From JAGOFO01 sp964522105 (GTDB taxonomy: Bacteria; Myxococcota_A; UBA9042; DTJE01), in contig CAZFVA010000023.1 of NCBI GenBank assembly GCA_964522105.1, positions 1-49,503 of the forward strand: DNA of 49,503 nucleotides, given 5' to 3'. Shown here piece after piece: positions 17,833 through 27,956 of the stretch. The position numbers and the translations under genes are program-made. Every line of letters begins with the position of its first letter. The first letter of the stretch is position 1. Under the pieces are notes generated by a model. The model was not told where the DNA came from. It was given only the letters and a program-made list of their open reading frames with translations, and made no database searches.

Positions 17833-19059
17833 TCACCGGTTTCCGTTGATGGGGGCTGAATGCGCGGCAGTACAAAGTGGCACAAAATGAAATTCAACAA
17901 CACTTTCTCGATATTCGGCTGCGATACTTTTGAACTTTAAATGCTCCAGCGAAAAGACTTCAAGAACCTTGGGACAGAAATGTTCCGGTCTGGTTCGCCC
18001 ATCACCATTCAGGATGACTTTTACCGCAGCTTCGTGCGAAATTGGTTCCTTATAACAGCGCTTCGAAGTCAAAGCATCATAAACATCGGCCAGCGCCATG
18101 ATCCTGGCGCTGACAGGAATTTCATTGCCCTTGATACCATGCGGATATCCGGAACCGTCCCATTTTTCGTGATGAAATTCAACGATTTCGCGGGCAAGTC
18201 GCAGGAATGAATTTGTGCCAAGAATAGACTCGGTTCTACGAATAACTTCCATGCCGAATATCGTATGGCGCTTCATCTCTTCAAATTCGTCGACTGTCAA
18301 CTCTGAAGGCTTCAGCAGTACACCGTCGCGAATCGCAACCTTACCAATATCATGCAAAGCAGCCGACTGGTATAGAACTTCGGGCTCGACCGAACCTGGA
18401 AGTTCAACCCATCGTTCATGATGCACGCCGGAAAGCATCCTGCCGCCGAACAACGTCAGCCCCACACACTCCACTTCTTCCGGGAAGTGGCGGCAAAGAC
18501 CCTCGAACAATATCTTTACATAATGCCTGGTACGCTGAATATGAGCTCCGGTTTCATTGTCCCTGTACTCGGCCAGTATCGCCATGCTGGCAATCACAGC
18601 TTCCTGCGTCAAAGCCAATCTACCGGACCTTTCGCTCAACTCTTCCTGCAGGTGATCCTGATACTTTTTTAAGGTCAGATGATTCTGTACCCTGGCTTTC
18701 ATCAAAGGAATACTGAACGGCTTGACGATGAAATCTACGGCACCAAGCCCCAGCCCTGTGGCTTCGAACTCGCGATTATCAGAGCCAGTCAGGAAAACTA
18801 TTGGAATGTGGGCCGTCAGTTCGTTATGTTTAAGCCGCCTGGCTGCTTCGAATCCATCAACGCCCGGCATGACGACATCCAGAAGAATCAAATCTGGAAG
18901 GTCGCAGACAGCCCTGCCGAAAGCCGATTCACCGTCAGATGCTTCAATAATCCGGTAATCCTGCGCAAGAGCGTGGTTTGCAATGTCACGAAAAATGGAA
19001 TCATCATCAACAACCAGAATTGTTGGCTTCTGCGTGAAACTGTTTACTGACGACTCCAT
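17833..19059 (-). CDS. Response regulator with HD-GYP domain (cyclic-di-GMP phosphodiesterase)
   Basis: 408 residues from the ATG at 19059, which has GGAAGG eight bases upstream. The receiver (about 12-125) has DDD and the phosphoacceptor Asp61 in LILLDVVMPG. The HD-GYP domain has HD at 236-237 (LHDIGK), HHEKWDGSGYP with GYP at 304-306, and ADVYDALTS. HD-GYP enzymes hydrolyse cyclic-di-GMP or cGAMP; phosphorylation of the receiver presumably controls activity. It lies 43 bases after the GAF hybrid kinase gene, its likely phosphodonor. The C-terminal 20 residues after the domain are not conserved in any way I recognise. Confidence 0.92.
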   Translation of the reverse strand: MESSVNSFTQKPTILVVDDDSIFRDIANHALAQDYRIIEASDGESAFGRAVCDLPDLILLDVVMPGVDGFEAARRLKHNELTAHIPIVFLTGSDNREFEATGLGLGAVDFIVKPFSIPLMKARVQNHLTLKKYQDHLQEELSERSGRLALTQEAVIASMAILAEYRDNETGAHIQRTRHYVKILFEGLCRHFPEEVECVGLTLFGGRMLSGVHHERWVELPGSVEPEVLYQSAALHDIGKVAIRDGVLLKPSELTVDEFEEMKRHTIFGMEVIRRTESILGTNSFLRLAREIVEFHHEKWDGSGYPHGIKGNEIPVSARIMALADVYDALTSKRCYKEPISHEAAVKVILNGDGRTRPEHFCPKVLEVFSLEHLKFKSIAAEYRESVVEFHFVPLCTAAHSAPINGNR

Positions 19060-19102
19060 AATTTTACCTTCCACCAGCCATCCATAACCAGGATGGGGTC
19101 CA

Positions 19103-21325
19103 TTAAGTCATCACACCGGATACAACTTTTTCCTGCCGGACTTTTGAATCTGGCAACCACATCGAGATGGTTTTCCAGAGCTGTTCGATCAAAATAGGCT
19201 TGGTAATATGATCATTCATGCCTGCGGCAAGGCTTTTTTCGCGGTCCCCCTGAAGGGCATGCGCCGTCATCGCAATCACTGGCAACGCACCAACACCCGG
19301 CTTCTTCAGTCCCCTGATACAACGAGTTGCTTCCAACCCATCCATTTCCGGCATCTGTATGTCCATCAAGATGACATCAAAATCATTGTCCCGGACCTTC
19401 TGAACGGCTTCGAGCCCATTGGTCGCAACAGTCGCATGGACGCCGAGTTTTGCGAGCAATTCACTGGCAATAATGATATTAATTTCATTGTCTTCGACCA
19501 GAAGGGCGCGAACGCCGCAAAACCCCGGAAGTTGAACTGTGGGCGCTTTGCTTTCCACCTTTGGCAAAGAATGAATAGCGGTCCTGATTTCATTATAGAG
19601 CGCAGACGACCTGACCGGTTTAGTCATAAAAGCGCAAATCCCGGTATCCCGGGCGGCCTCCTCTGCTTCTGACCTGTCAAAGGCGGTCATCATCAACAGT
19701 TTCGGGCGGATACGTAAACCGCTGCGCTCGATCAAGCGGGCGGTCTCGATTCCATCAAGAATGGGCATTCTCCAATCCAGAATCACTAATTGATATGAAA
19801 TCCCAACTGCATCGGCTTCGACCAGCATGCCAAGGGCGTCATATCCTGACGATGTCTCATCAACAATAAATCCCCAGGAATTCAATTGTTCAACAGCTAT
19901 CCTTAGTGCAATCGGATTGTCATCGACGACCAACGCTCTCATGCCACTCCATTCGGCACTGATATCCCACATCGCAACCGGTCTGGATGCTGACACTTGA
20001 AGCGGAAGTTCGACAAAAAACATACTGCCTATATTTATCTGACTTTCCACCCAGATCCGGCCACCCATGATCAAGCAAAGGCTCCGGCAGATACTCAGTC
20101 CCAGCCCGGTGCCACCAAAACGCCTTGTTGTGGAACTATCTGCCTGGCAGAAAGGTTGAAACAGACCTTCTATCTGAGCCTCAGTCAGACCAATCCCGGT
20201 GTCCCTGACCGTCATGCAGAGAGTCACCTGCTTCATGTGTGCGGACTCTGTCCATACTTGAAGCTCAATGTCGCCGCGCGGCGTAAATTTGACTGCATTG
20301 CTTAACAGGTTAATCAGTATTTCGCGAATCCTTGTAGGATCTCCAATCAGTTCGGAGGGGGTGCTGGATAAGATGTTCAGATGTATTTCAACTTCCTTCT
20401 CTTTGGCGGCACAAGCAAACAGATCAATCACTTCGCCAGCAATCTGTTCAACAGAAAAAGGAAGGGTTTCCAACTCGACTCGCCCGGCTTCGATCTTTGA
20501 AAAATCAAGCACATCGCTGATAAGACCCAACAACGATTCAGCGCTGGCCTTCAAATTCCGCAAATATGCCAACTGTTTTTCGGAAACATCTGTGTCAAGC
20601 AACAAGTTGGTCAGACCTATAACACCATTCATAGGCGTCCGAATCTCGTGGCTCATGTTGGCAATAAATTCACTTTTCGCACGACTTGCTTTTTCTGCCT
20701 GAAATGCGAGGTCACTTGCCAGACTGGCCGCCAGCAGAATCTCCCTCTTCTGATTAATTCTTTCCCAGATTACAGCCAGGTTGTCGGCCAGAAACCGCAG
20801 CAGCGGACGGGCATCGAGCCCCCAGTCCATATTTGCTGTGTTCGACGTCAGGCCAAGAAAACCAAGTTTTTTTGAACTGGAATAGATGGGAAGTGCTATC
20901 AAAGACTGAATACCCTGCCGTTCCCAGACTTCACGCTCACCAGCCCAGTTGTCAGGAAGGTCCGAAACATTACTTACATAAATTTCTTCCTGCCGATTCA
21001 GCAGAGCCATAAATTGGGGAATCGAACTGGATGGTATTGGATGTGAGGGAGTTTCCAGATTTGTTACGCCGGGCGAGCGCCATTGACTGACATTGGTCAA
21101 GAATTGACTATCTTCAGAAATCCGGAAAATAGCCGAACTGTCTACTCCAAGAAACTCTCCTATCTGAGCCAACGTTTCATCTATTGCGCGATCCAGCACG
21201 TCATCCTGAGCCCGGAAAAGCATGGTTGATGCCTGAATCAGAATGTTGTCAAACGCCAGCCTTCTTTCCAGATTCCTAAGGCTGATTGATTGTTTTCTGG
21301 AAATGTTTCTATCCATTTTCTCCAT
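19103..21325 (-). CDS. GAF hybrid histidine kinase with two receivers
   Basis: 740 residues, no membrane segment. A GAF sensor domain (about 35-190) with a signature LIALPIY is followed by the acceptor box FIANMSHEIRTPMNG with His226, an ATP-binding domain (NLLSNAVKFT, DTGIGL, GGTGLGL), and two receivers with acceptor Asp517 (LVILDWRMP) and Asp655 (VILMDIQMPEMDG). The protein can pass phosphate internally and probably onward to the REC-HD-GYP regulator encoded directly downstream. Two start codons, at 21325 and 21316, are possible. The 177 bases upstream hold no gene. The ligand of the GAF domain is not known. Confidence 0.9.
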   Translation of the reverse strand: MEKMDRNISRKQSISLRNLERRLAFDNILIQASTMLFRAQDDVLDRAIDETLAQIGEFLGVDSSAIFRISEDSQFLTNVSQWRSPGVTNLETPSHPIPSSSIPQFMALLNRQEEIYVSNVSDLPDNWAGEREVWERQGIQSLIALPIYSSSKKLGFLGLTSNTANMDWGLDARPLLRFLADNLAVIWERINQKREILLAASLASDLAFQAEKASRAKSEFIANMSHEIRTPMNGVIGLTNLLLDTDVSEKQLAYLRNLKASAESLLGLISDVLDFSKIEAGRVELETLPFSVEQIAGEVIDLFACAAKEKEVEIHLNILSSTPSELIGDPTRIREILINLLSNAVKFTPRGDIELQVWTESAHMKQVTLCMTVRDTGIGLTEAQIEGLFQPFCQADSSTTRRFGGTGLGLSICRSLCLIMGGRIWVESQINIGSMFFVELPLQVSASRPVAMWDISAEWSGMRALVVDDNPIALRIAVEQLNSWGFIVDETSSGYDALGMLVEADAVGISYQLVILDWRMPILDGIETARLIERSGLRIRPKLLMMTAFDRSEAEEAARDTGICAFMTKPVRSSALYNEIRTAIHSLPKVESKAPTVQLPGFCGVRALLVEDNEINIIIASELLAKLGVHATVATNGLEAVQKVRDNDFDVILMDIQMPEMDGLEATRCIRGLKKPGVGALPVIAMTAHALQGDREKSLAAGMNDHITKPILIEQLWKTISMWLPDSKVRQEKVVSGVMT

Positions 21326-21502
21326 TTGATATCAACCCGGGGAAGCAGTCTTTCAACCCCACAAATTGACAGCGAAAAGCAAATTCCGCAGTTCCAGACA
21401 CCGACAACTCATGATTGACTGAAAGATAAGCATAAGAAATAGGTGAAACTACTGAACAGACCGAGGGGAAACACTGACTTGCGAATGGAAATGACCCAGA
21501 TC

Positions 21503-22168
21503 CTACCTGTCGAGGGGCGAAATCCCTTCCCGAATGGCATACCGCGTTAATTCTGCAACACTATGAATATCCAGTTTGGACATGATCTGGCCACGCTGGG
21601 TATCAACCGTCTTGACAGAAGAACCTAATTTCTCCGCTATTTCCTTGGTGGTCAAGCCTTCCGCAAGCAGTTGCAACACCTCTCGTTCCCTTACAGTCAA
21701 GATGCTGAAAACATCCCCTGCGGGCTGTTCGTCAGGTCGCTTGATAAAGATGCTGACGACCAGCGAAGCGACTTTGGGACTTAGAAAGGTCTGCCCGTCA
21801 AGAACTGCACTGATTGCCTGATCGAGCTCAGCAAACGCCCCCTGCTTCAGTATGTAGGCCGATGCCCCGGCCCGGAGCATCTCAACAACAAAATGCCGCT
21901 CGGCGTGCATGGACAGGGCAAGCACCCGGATCTCGGGATTATCCTTCAGTATCTGGCGGCTAGCCTCTATACCGTTCAAGCCTGGAAGTCCTACATCTAT
22001 GATTACCAGATCCGGCTTCAGTTCGCCGGCCAGTTTCACTGCTGTGCGTCCATCGTCGGCCTCGGCTATGACCTGAAGATTGTCCTTCCGCTCCAGAAGG
22101 GTCCGCAATCCTTCGCGAACCAACATATGGTCATCCACCAGTAACACACGGATATTCTTATGATTCAT
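21503..22168 (-). CDS. NarL/FixJ-family response regulator
   Basis: 221 residues from the ATG at 22168. The receiver has DDH at 12-14 and phosphoacceptor Asp58 (LVIIDVGLPG), and a C-terminal LuxR-type helix-turn-helix (TVREREVLQLLAEGLTTKEI, then VKTVDTQRGQIMSKL) binds DNA. The gene starts two bases after the stop codon of the HisKA_3 kinase gene, so the two form a coupled two-component system. It is the last gene of the TetR-GH31-GH33-kinase-regulator series, which suggests that it controls glycan-related genes, possibly its own operon. No binding site can be assigned from this window. Confidence 0.93.
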   Translation of the reverse strand: MNHKNIRVLLVDDHMLVREGLRTLLERKDNLQVIAEADDGRTAVKLAGELKPDLVIIDVGLPGLNGIEASRQILKDNPEIRVLALSMHAERHFVVEMLRAGASAYILKQGAFAELDQAISAVLDGQTFLSPKVASLVVSIFIKRPDEQPAGDVFSILTVREREVLQLLAEGLTTKEIAEKLGSSVKTVDTQRGQIMSKLDIHSVAELTRYAIREGISPLDR

Positions 22169-22170
22169 CC

Positions 22171-23934
22171 TTACAATTCCCACTTTGTCGGCATGTTGAC
22201 ACAAACGGAGGTACCCTGCCCTGCAGCACTGACTACGTCAACACTGCCGCCCGCATATCTCAGACGTTCATGTATGCTGAAAAGTCCAAACCCACCAATC
22301 TTAAGATCACGGGCCTCACGCCAGTCACCGGAAAAACCGCGACCATTATCCTGAACTTCGAGTGTCGTGACACTGAAGTCAGATTTCAGGGTGACTTTCA
22401 CACTGTCGGCTGCCGCATGCCTAACGACGTTGGTCAGCAGTTCCCGCGCCACCTGGAACAACAATATCTTCTGATCTTCAGCAATACCCGGCTCGATTTC
22501 AGGCCGCAATACAACGAATTTCACACCCCGACCACTGAACGTACCTTCGGCCAGCCATTCAAGAGCGGCAGCAAGTCCCATTTCGTAAAGCACGGGCGGC
22601 GAAAGTTCAAAGGTCAGGGAATGGGCATCTTCAATGGCATTGTCCAGAAGTTGTATCACCTCGCTGCGCAGGTCGTCTGACTTCTGTCCGGATTTCAGGG
22701 ATTCAGCCATATCAAGTTTTATCCTGGCCAGAGCCAGCATCTGACCAAGACGATCATGAATTCCCACTGCGATACGACGACGTTCTCTCTCCTCGGCAAG
22801 CGAAAGTTCAGAGGCAAGGCTTTGAAGCCACTTTTGATTCTCGACCAGTTGCTCCTCGGCCCGTTTCCTGATCCGCGCCTCGGCGAGAAGGTTTTCGTTG
22901 AGCTCAATCAACTCATGGGTTCTTTCCATGACCCGGTCTTCCAGTTCGTCATGGGCCTTACGCAACGCCTCCTGAACCTTAATGCGCTCGGTGACGTCGC
23001 GGGACACCCCAAAAATTGCAGGTTTCCCGGCCCAGCGGCCGCGAGCCACCCTTGTCTCGACAGGAATGAATTCGCCAGACTTGGTACACAGGGGAATAGG
23101 ACAGAAAACCTTGGCTCCCTCCAGCATCGCCTGGACCGTTTCACCGGCCTCCTGACGACGGTCAAGGGGATGTACCTCAAGGACATTCATGGAAAGAAGT
23201 TCTTCACGCGTATAGCCAAGGCGCGATTCCACAACCGGGTTGAACTGACAGATGGAACCGTCCGGACCGAGAACAAACAGAAAGTCATCGAGAGAATTAA
23301 AAAGCGCCTGAAAGTTTTCACGGCTTCGACGCAGTTCATCCTCGGCTACCACACGCGACAGCACACTTCCAAACTGAGCCGCCAGAGACAAAAAGGCATT
23401 AAGGGCATCCGGGAAAAATTCATCAGCCACATGGGAGGCGATGTTCATCGCCGCAACGACCTTTCCCCCATAGTGGATCGGCACAATAACCAGGGAACGG
23501 ACACCGTCAGAACTTCTGGGATCATTGCCGGAGATCGCCATTGATCTCAGTAATTCATTGTAGCTGCTGGAGACCAGTTCACCTGCCATAACGAGTTGAC
23601 TGTTCGGGGAGTCCGGCGGGTAAAAACTGGCTGCATTGACGAAGGCTGGCGAAAGTCCGCGGTGCCCCAGCAGAACCATTGCCCCGTCTTCAGAGCGTAC
23701 CTGATAGATTCCACCGCAATCGGCCGGAGCTATCGTCAGCGCATAGTCCAGAACCAGATCAAGGGCCTGCGTGATGTCACTGGAAGATGCCAGGGCAACC
23801 GCCAGATCCCTCTCGCTGCGAAGATAATCACCGCCATCAATTACGCCATTCTGAGCCTGTACCTGATCGTCCATGGAAGGTTCTGATAACTTATCAATAT
23901 CCGGCGAAACAACTGGCAGTTTGACGTTAACCAC
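22171..23934 (-). CDS. GAF-PAS sensor histidine kinase, HisKA_3 type
   Basis: 587 residues from a GTG at 23934, chosen because GGAGAGG lies seven bases upstream; a TTG at 23955 overlapping the sialidase stop is the alternative. A GAF domain (about 35-195) and a PAS domain (about 205-320) precede a coiled coil and the HisKA_3 box ERERRRIAVGIHDRLGQ, with the acceptor His at about 393. The ATP-binding part has NVVRHA, DNGRGF and GGFGLFSIHERL. This kinase type works with NarL-family regulators, and such a gene follows two bases later. No membrane helix is seen, so the signal is cytoplasmic. The gene begins 17 bases after a sialidase gene, an unusual operon partner. Confidence 0.9.
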   Translation of the reverse strand: MVNVKLPVVSPDIDKLSEPSMDDQVQAQNGVIDGGDYLRSERDLAVALASSSDITQALDLVLDYALTIAPADCGGIYQVRSEDGAMVLLGHRGLSPAFVNAASFYPPDSPNSQLVMAGELVSSSYNELLRSMAISGNDPRSSDGVRSLVIVPIHYGGKVVAAMNIASHVADEFFPDALNAFLSLAAQFGSVLSRVVAEDELRRSRENFQALFNSLDDFLFVLGPDGSICQFNPVVESRLGYTREELLSMNVLEVHPLDRRQEAGETVQAMLEGAKVFCPIPLCTKSGEFIPVETRVARGRWAGKPAIFGVSRDVTERIKVQEALRKAHDELEDRVMERTHELIELNENLLAEARIRKRAEEQLVENQKWLQSLASELSLAEERERRRIAVGIHDRLGQMLALARIKLDMAESLKSGQKSDDLRSEVIQLLDNAIEDAHSLTFELSPPVLYEMGLAAALEWLAEGTFSGRGVKFVVLRPEIEPGIAEDQKILLFQVARELLTNVVRHAAADSVKVTLKSDFSVTTLEVQDNGRGFSGDWREARDLKIGGFGLFSIHERLRYAGGSVDVVSAAGQGTSVCVNMPTKWEL

Positions 23935-23951
23935 AGCGCGACCTCTCCGGC

Positions 23952-25733
23952 TCAATTCAGATCACCCATTATCCATTTCGGCAGATGCCCGGAAAATGTG
24001 ATGGTCTCACTGTACCAGAGCCAGCCTTTTTCATATAGCAGACCTATGCTGCCGTCTGTCAGTTCAACTATGTCCGAATAACCGGCCGGGCCGGGATGGA
24101 CCCAGTTGAAGGTCGGCCAGGTCGCCCCGCCATCATAACTGACGTGGATTCCCATGACTTCGCGACGGATTGATGCGGGGTTGGAAAAGGCCAGAACTGT
24201 GTTGCCTGCGGCATCAGCATTCCAGGCATCTGCGTCAAGCCGGAGTATCGAGCCCTCGCAGACCGGTTCAATCAGCGCGGCGTCCAGGGCTGCTTCTGAC
24301 CATGTTTGACCACGGTCCGTGCTGATCGCAAAGGCACGACGGCTTTTGCCGTATTTTGAGCGGAAATTCAGCAGCAGCGAACCGTCAAGGCGTTCAGCGA
24401 CCGTCGCTTCGTCACCGTTGCCACCAGGGACAGAACCAGCAATGTTCCACGTCAGACCGTGGTCGTCACTGACCATGACATGGCTGAACCACTCGGCCGA
24501 CGACGAACCTGTCGAATGATCACACGGGATGACCATCCTGCCGTCTTCAAGTTGAATACCATGACCCGGCCCGGTCGCCATCCAGCGCCAGTCGGCGCCC
24601 CTGGCTGTGGCGTTAATGTCGGTTGGCTGGCTCCATGTCTGGCCGTCATCTTCGCTGTGCAGAATCCAGGCGTTACGATTGCCGACACTGCCGCTGATAT
24701 CGCCAAGGCTCAAGTCACCCTTGTTGGACGTCAGCGCCAGCCAGATAAAACCGGTCGTGCGATCAACAACCGGAACCGGATTACCGACGGTGTCAGCGCC
24801 GAAATCGGCCACAACCTGAATCGCCTGCCACGTGTCACCATTGTCGGTGCTGCGCTTCAGGACGACGTCAACATCGCCTGAATCACCGGTGCCATTCTTG
24901 CGGCCCTCGGCAAAAGCCAGCAACGTACCGTCAACAGTTCGCACAATCGCCGGAATACGAAACGTGTGGTAGCCGTCCTGGCCCTGACTGTAAACATCAA
25001 CGGAAGGCGCGGCGGATGGCAGCGGCGAAAGATCACCTTCGGCCCGGAAATCAATTACACGCATTTCGGATTCGGATGGACAAAGGCCAAGTTCACCAAT
25101 GCCAAGCGCGGGGGTCAAACCGAAAGTACCAAACGTTTCGGGCAGATAAAGCTGTGTGTAAATCAGATTCTTATCAATTAAGAAACTCAGTTCATTGCCG
25201 ACTCGCGTGACTTCAAAGACAAACGGTTGATCAGCAGCCACAACAGTCGGACCTGCGTCAACTTCATCTTCCGTGAACGCCGGACCTTCAAAGAGCATGT
25301 TGCCGCTTGAATCAGAAAACAGCAGGTAGTTATTACCCTGGAAAATGAAGCGGGCGCCTTCAGGGGTGCTGACGCTTAACTTCATGTAGATACTGAAGTC
25401 GCCATGTCCAATCTGCTGACCGGCATGCAGGAAGTTGTAGCAGCCACCATTGACCAGCGCTCCATCGCTCTGGGTCCACGACTGACCGTCAACACGGACA
25501 TCAACAGGGTTCCCAGATTCAACAAAGACCACCGGACCGGCCACACTGCCATCATCACCGTTCGTCGTATCCATAACGTCAGGCATGTCCACGGCATCAG
25601 CCGTATCGGCACCGACATCAGATATAACATCTTGAATATTCACATCATCTGGCGGCACCGATGTGGATGAACATCCATGGACCATAAGAAGGACAGCGCA
25701 CAATCCCGGCGCAACTTTCAGAAAGTCTGACAT
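23952..25733 (-). CDS. Sialidase-like lipoprotein (GH33)
   Basis: 593 residues from the ATG at 25733, which has AGGGG seven bases upstream. The signal peptide ends at Cys21 (LLMVHGCSS), followed by an Asp-rich stalk to about residue 70. A beta-sandwich module (about 75-230) precedes a six-bladed propeller with the FRIP motif (FRIPAIV), the AEGR segment with the catalytic Asp region GDSGDVDVVLKRS, and five Asp boxes of the SxDxGxTW type (STDNGDTW, SEDDGQTW, SDDHGLTW, STDRGQTW, SYDGGATW). Such enzymes release sialic acid, or Kdo/Kdn in some members, from glycans. It should act outside the cell. It is 17 bases after the GH31 gene and 17 bases before the kinase gene. Confidence 0.9.
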   Translation of the reverse strand: MSDFLKVAPGLCAVLLMVHGCSSTSVPPDDVNIQDVISDVGADTADAVDMPDVMDTTNGDDGSVAGPVVFVESGNPVDVRVDGQSWTQSDGALVNGGCYNFLHAGQQIGHGDFSIYMKLSVSTPEGARFIFQGNNYLLFSDSSGNMLFEGPAFTEDEVDAGPTVVAADQPFVFEVTRVGNELSFLIDKNLIYTQLYLPETFGTFGLTPALGIGELGLCPSESEMRVIDFRAEGDLSPLPSAAPSVDVYSQGQDGYHTFRIPAIVRTVDGTLLAFAEGRKNGTGDSGDVDVVLKRSTDNGDTWQAIQVVADFGADTVGNPVPVVDRTTGFIWLALTSNKGDLSLGDISGSVGNRNAWILHSEDDGQTWSQPTDINATARGADWRWMATGPGHGIQLEDGRMVIPCDHSTGSSSAEWFSHVMVSDDHGLTWNIAGSVPGGNGDEATVAERLDGSLLLNFRSKYGKSRRAFAISTDRGQTWSEAALDAALIEPVCEGSILRLDADAWNADAAGNTVLAFSNPASIRREVMGIHVSYDGGATWPTFNWVHPGPAGYSDIVELTDGSIGLLYEKGWLWYSETITFSGHLPKWIMGDLN

Positions 25734-25750
25734 GACGCGTCCCCTGTATT

Positions 25751-27940
25751 TCAATGCACCTGCTTCAGCAGTTCAGATAAAACCGGCTTGATCGCGGCCA
25801 GCTCCTGCGCCTGAGCCCAGCGTTCGTTCAGGTCGCCAAGCGACACCTTTGCACCCTTTCGGATAAAAATCGGGACTTTATGCAGCGGAACATCAACGTC
25901 AACCTTAGTCCCTGCAGCAGCAGTTTCCCCGGTCCACGCATCAATCCAGACGCCATCGTGCGGTATGAAGACCGGCTTCTGCGTCATCCCTTCCTGCCAG
26001 ATTGGGGCGACCAGCAGGTCCGGGCCGTAATAATACTGGTCGAAGGTGTCGTTGTAAGCCGTTTCGTCAGGATGGGTAAAGATCATCGACCGGATGATCG
26101 GCGTACCCTTTTCATGAGCCAGTTGTGCCTGGTCGTATGTGTAATCCATCAGATCTGTGTGCAGCCTGGCATAGAATATCCAGACAGCGACCAGTTCTTC
26201 ATCATATATGGGCTCGTAACTATAACCGTCTTCAGTGACTTCACCGGTCTCGCCTTCCGGGGCCATCGACCACGGCGCATAGTTACCAGTCGGACCGACT
26301 TCCATTAACGGTGTAAACGCGGAAAACGCGAACCATCTGGCACAGACCTCGCGCGGGGCCATCGGATCATAGCCACAGGTATCTGAACCCCAGATCGGGA
26401 AATTCATAGCTGCGCTGCGCTGGGCGCCAATCATGGCAGAACGCAGACCCCATGAAGAACCCCACGAATCACCGCCCCACGGCGTTGCATAACGCTGAGA
26501 TCCGACCCATGCTGCACGCGGCATGACAATGGCATCTTTTACGCCGGCACGATCAAAAGCACCGCGCACCGACCGCGCATACCACATCGGATAAGGATTA
26601 TGGCCTTCGCGGAACGACGTGCCATCTTTGTAGAAACCGGTAAAGAATTCACCTTCAGGCACCTTTTCATCACCACGATCCAACTTGAAACCGGCTACCC
26701 CTTCGTTAATCCGCGCAATCATCGCGTCCTGCCACCACGTAACCGCTTCAGGATTGGTCAGATCGATCAACTTCGCTTCCTGTGGCGGACTGGGGACAGC
26801 GCCTATAACCAGGTAGTCCTTCTGTTCAGCCTCGACGGCCATGTCACCGACGGCCCACGGCGCAACCCACAGCATGAATTTGGTGTTTTTGCCTTCCAGC
26901 CAGTCAATCATTGCGAGGGGATTTGGCAGGCGGTTTGTATCCCATTCAAAATCGTCATAGCCAAAATCACCGGTCGCCCACGGACGGTCAACCCAGTACA
27001 AAGAACAAGGAATACCAAGGGCTTCCATCATCAGGATATCTTCCATGATCATCGAATTGTATGGCCCGTTCGCCGGAGTGCCGTCGTACATGGTCGGAAG
27101 ATTGTAAACATCATTACGCCACCGCCACGGACCGAAGGCCCAACGCGGCGGCATGATGGTCGTACCGATGATCTGCGAGTATCGTTCGGTGACGTCGATC
27201 GGGGTGGCGCCAGGAATTATCTGGAACGTCAGCGACGGGCCTTCATATTCAAGACTGACCTGTGAAGGTGCTTCGTTCTGCCTGCGATCTACGCCAAAAC
27301 GATAAATCCCGGGCCAGTCACTTTCGACATAAACACCGTAATTACCTGAAGATACATAGAACGGGCTATAAACAGACAACGTAAAAGTAACAAGCAGGGG
27401 CATCGTCTGGCCGCGCAGGTTAAACCCCTCTTTCATTCCGGGTTCCCATGAGTAGTTCTGGAAACCAGGCACAACACGCTCCATCAAACCATAGAAACCT
27501 TCGGAAGCAGCCACATTGAAATCTGCGCAAAGACGTTCAGTTGGCGTCAGGTCTTCAACCTCAAACCGCACCGAAGCCGCGCCCTGCTGACCGGGACCGA
27601 TCACAACGGTGGCTGACCGGCCGTCAGTGGTCTGGTATATCAACGTCGTCACATCTTCTTCGACAGTCTTCTGCGGGGGCGTACCGGCAAGATCAACCCG
27701 TCCACCGGTCCATGTGTCGTAGATATATAGCGCCGGGGCAACCGGGGCAGCAGGGACAGTCGGCCCTGCAAGCGCCGTCAATTCATCACCGGCATAAATA
27801 AATGACAGCGCAAACGGGGTTTCAGTCACTGTCGTCTGAATCCATTCGCCGGTGTAGCCTTCAACAGTGTCGCCACCGTCTGAACACGAACAAACCATCA
27901 AGATCAGGGTCACGATACCGACACTCGAAATCCTGTTCAT
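25751..27940 (-). CDS. Glycoside hydrolase family 31 lipoprotein (alpha-glycosidase)
   Basis: 729 residues from the ATG at 27940, with GGGGA upstream. A short signal peptide ends in VCSCSDGG, with the lipid on Cys17 or Cys19. Unlike its neighbours it has almost no Asp-rich stalk. The GH31 domain shows FGPWRWRNDVYNL, the nucleophile Asp in AGFKLDRGDE and the acid/base Asp in PWGGDSWGSSWG, with the C-terminal beta-sheet domains following (LLVAPIWQEG, PIFIRKG). The family cleaves alpha-glucosides, alpha-xylosides, alpha-galactosides or sulfoquinovosides; the exact sugar is not readable. It starts 16 bases after the TetR gene, in the same direction. Confidence 0.9.
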   Translation of the reverse strand: MNRISSVGIVTLILMVCSCSDGGDTVEGYTGEWIQTTVTETPFALSFIYAGDELTALAGPTVPAAPVAPALYIYDTWTGGRVDLAGTPPQKTVEEDVTTLIYQTTDGRSATVVIGPGQQGAASVRFEVEDLTPTERLCADFNVAASEGFYGLMERVVPGFQNYSWEPGMKEGFNLRGQTMPLLVTFTLSVYSPFYVSSGNYGVYVESDWPGIYRFGVDRRQNEAPSQVSLEYEGPSLTFQIIPGATPIDVTERYSQIIGTTIMPPRWAFGPWRWRNDVYNLPTMYDGTPANGPYNSMIMEDILMMEALGIPCSLYWVDRPWATGDFGYDDFEWDTNRLPNPLAMIDWLEGKNTKFMLWVAPWAVGDMAVEAEQKDYLVIGAVPSPPQEAKLIDLTNPEAVTWWQDAMIARINEGVAGFKLDRGDEKVPEGEFFTGFYKDGTSFREGHNPYPMWYARSVRGAFDRAGVKDAIVMPRAAWVGSQRYATPWGGDSWGSSWGLRSAMIGAQRSAAMNFPIWGSDTCGYDPMAPREVCARWFAFSAFTPLMEVGPTGNYAPWSMAPEGETGEVTEDGYSYEPIYDEELVAVWIFYARLHTDLMDYTYDQAQLAHEKGTPIIRSMIFTHPDETAYNDTFDQYYYGPDLLVAPIWQEGMTQKPVFIPHDGVWIDAWTGETAAAGTKVDVDVPLHKVPIFIRKGAKVSLGDLNERWAQAQELAAIKPVLSELLKQVH

Positions 27941-27956
27941 GTTTTCCCCATGCTTT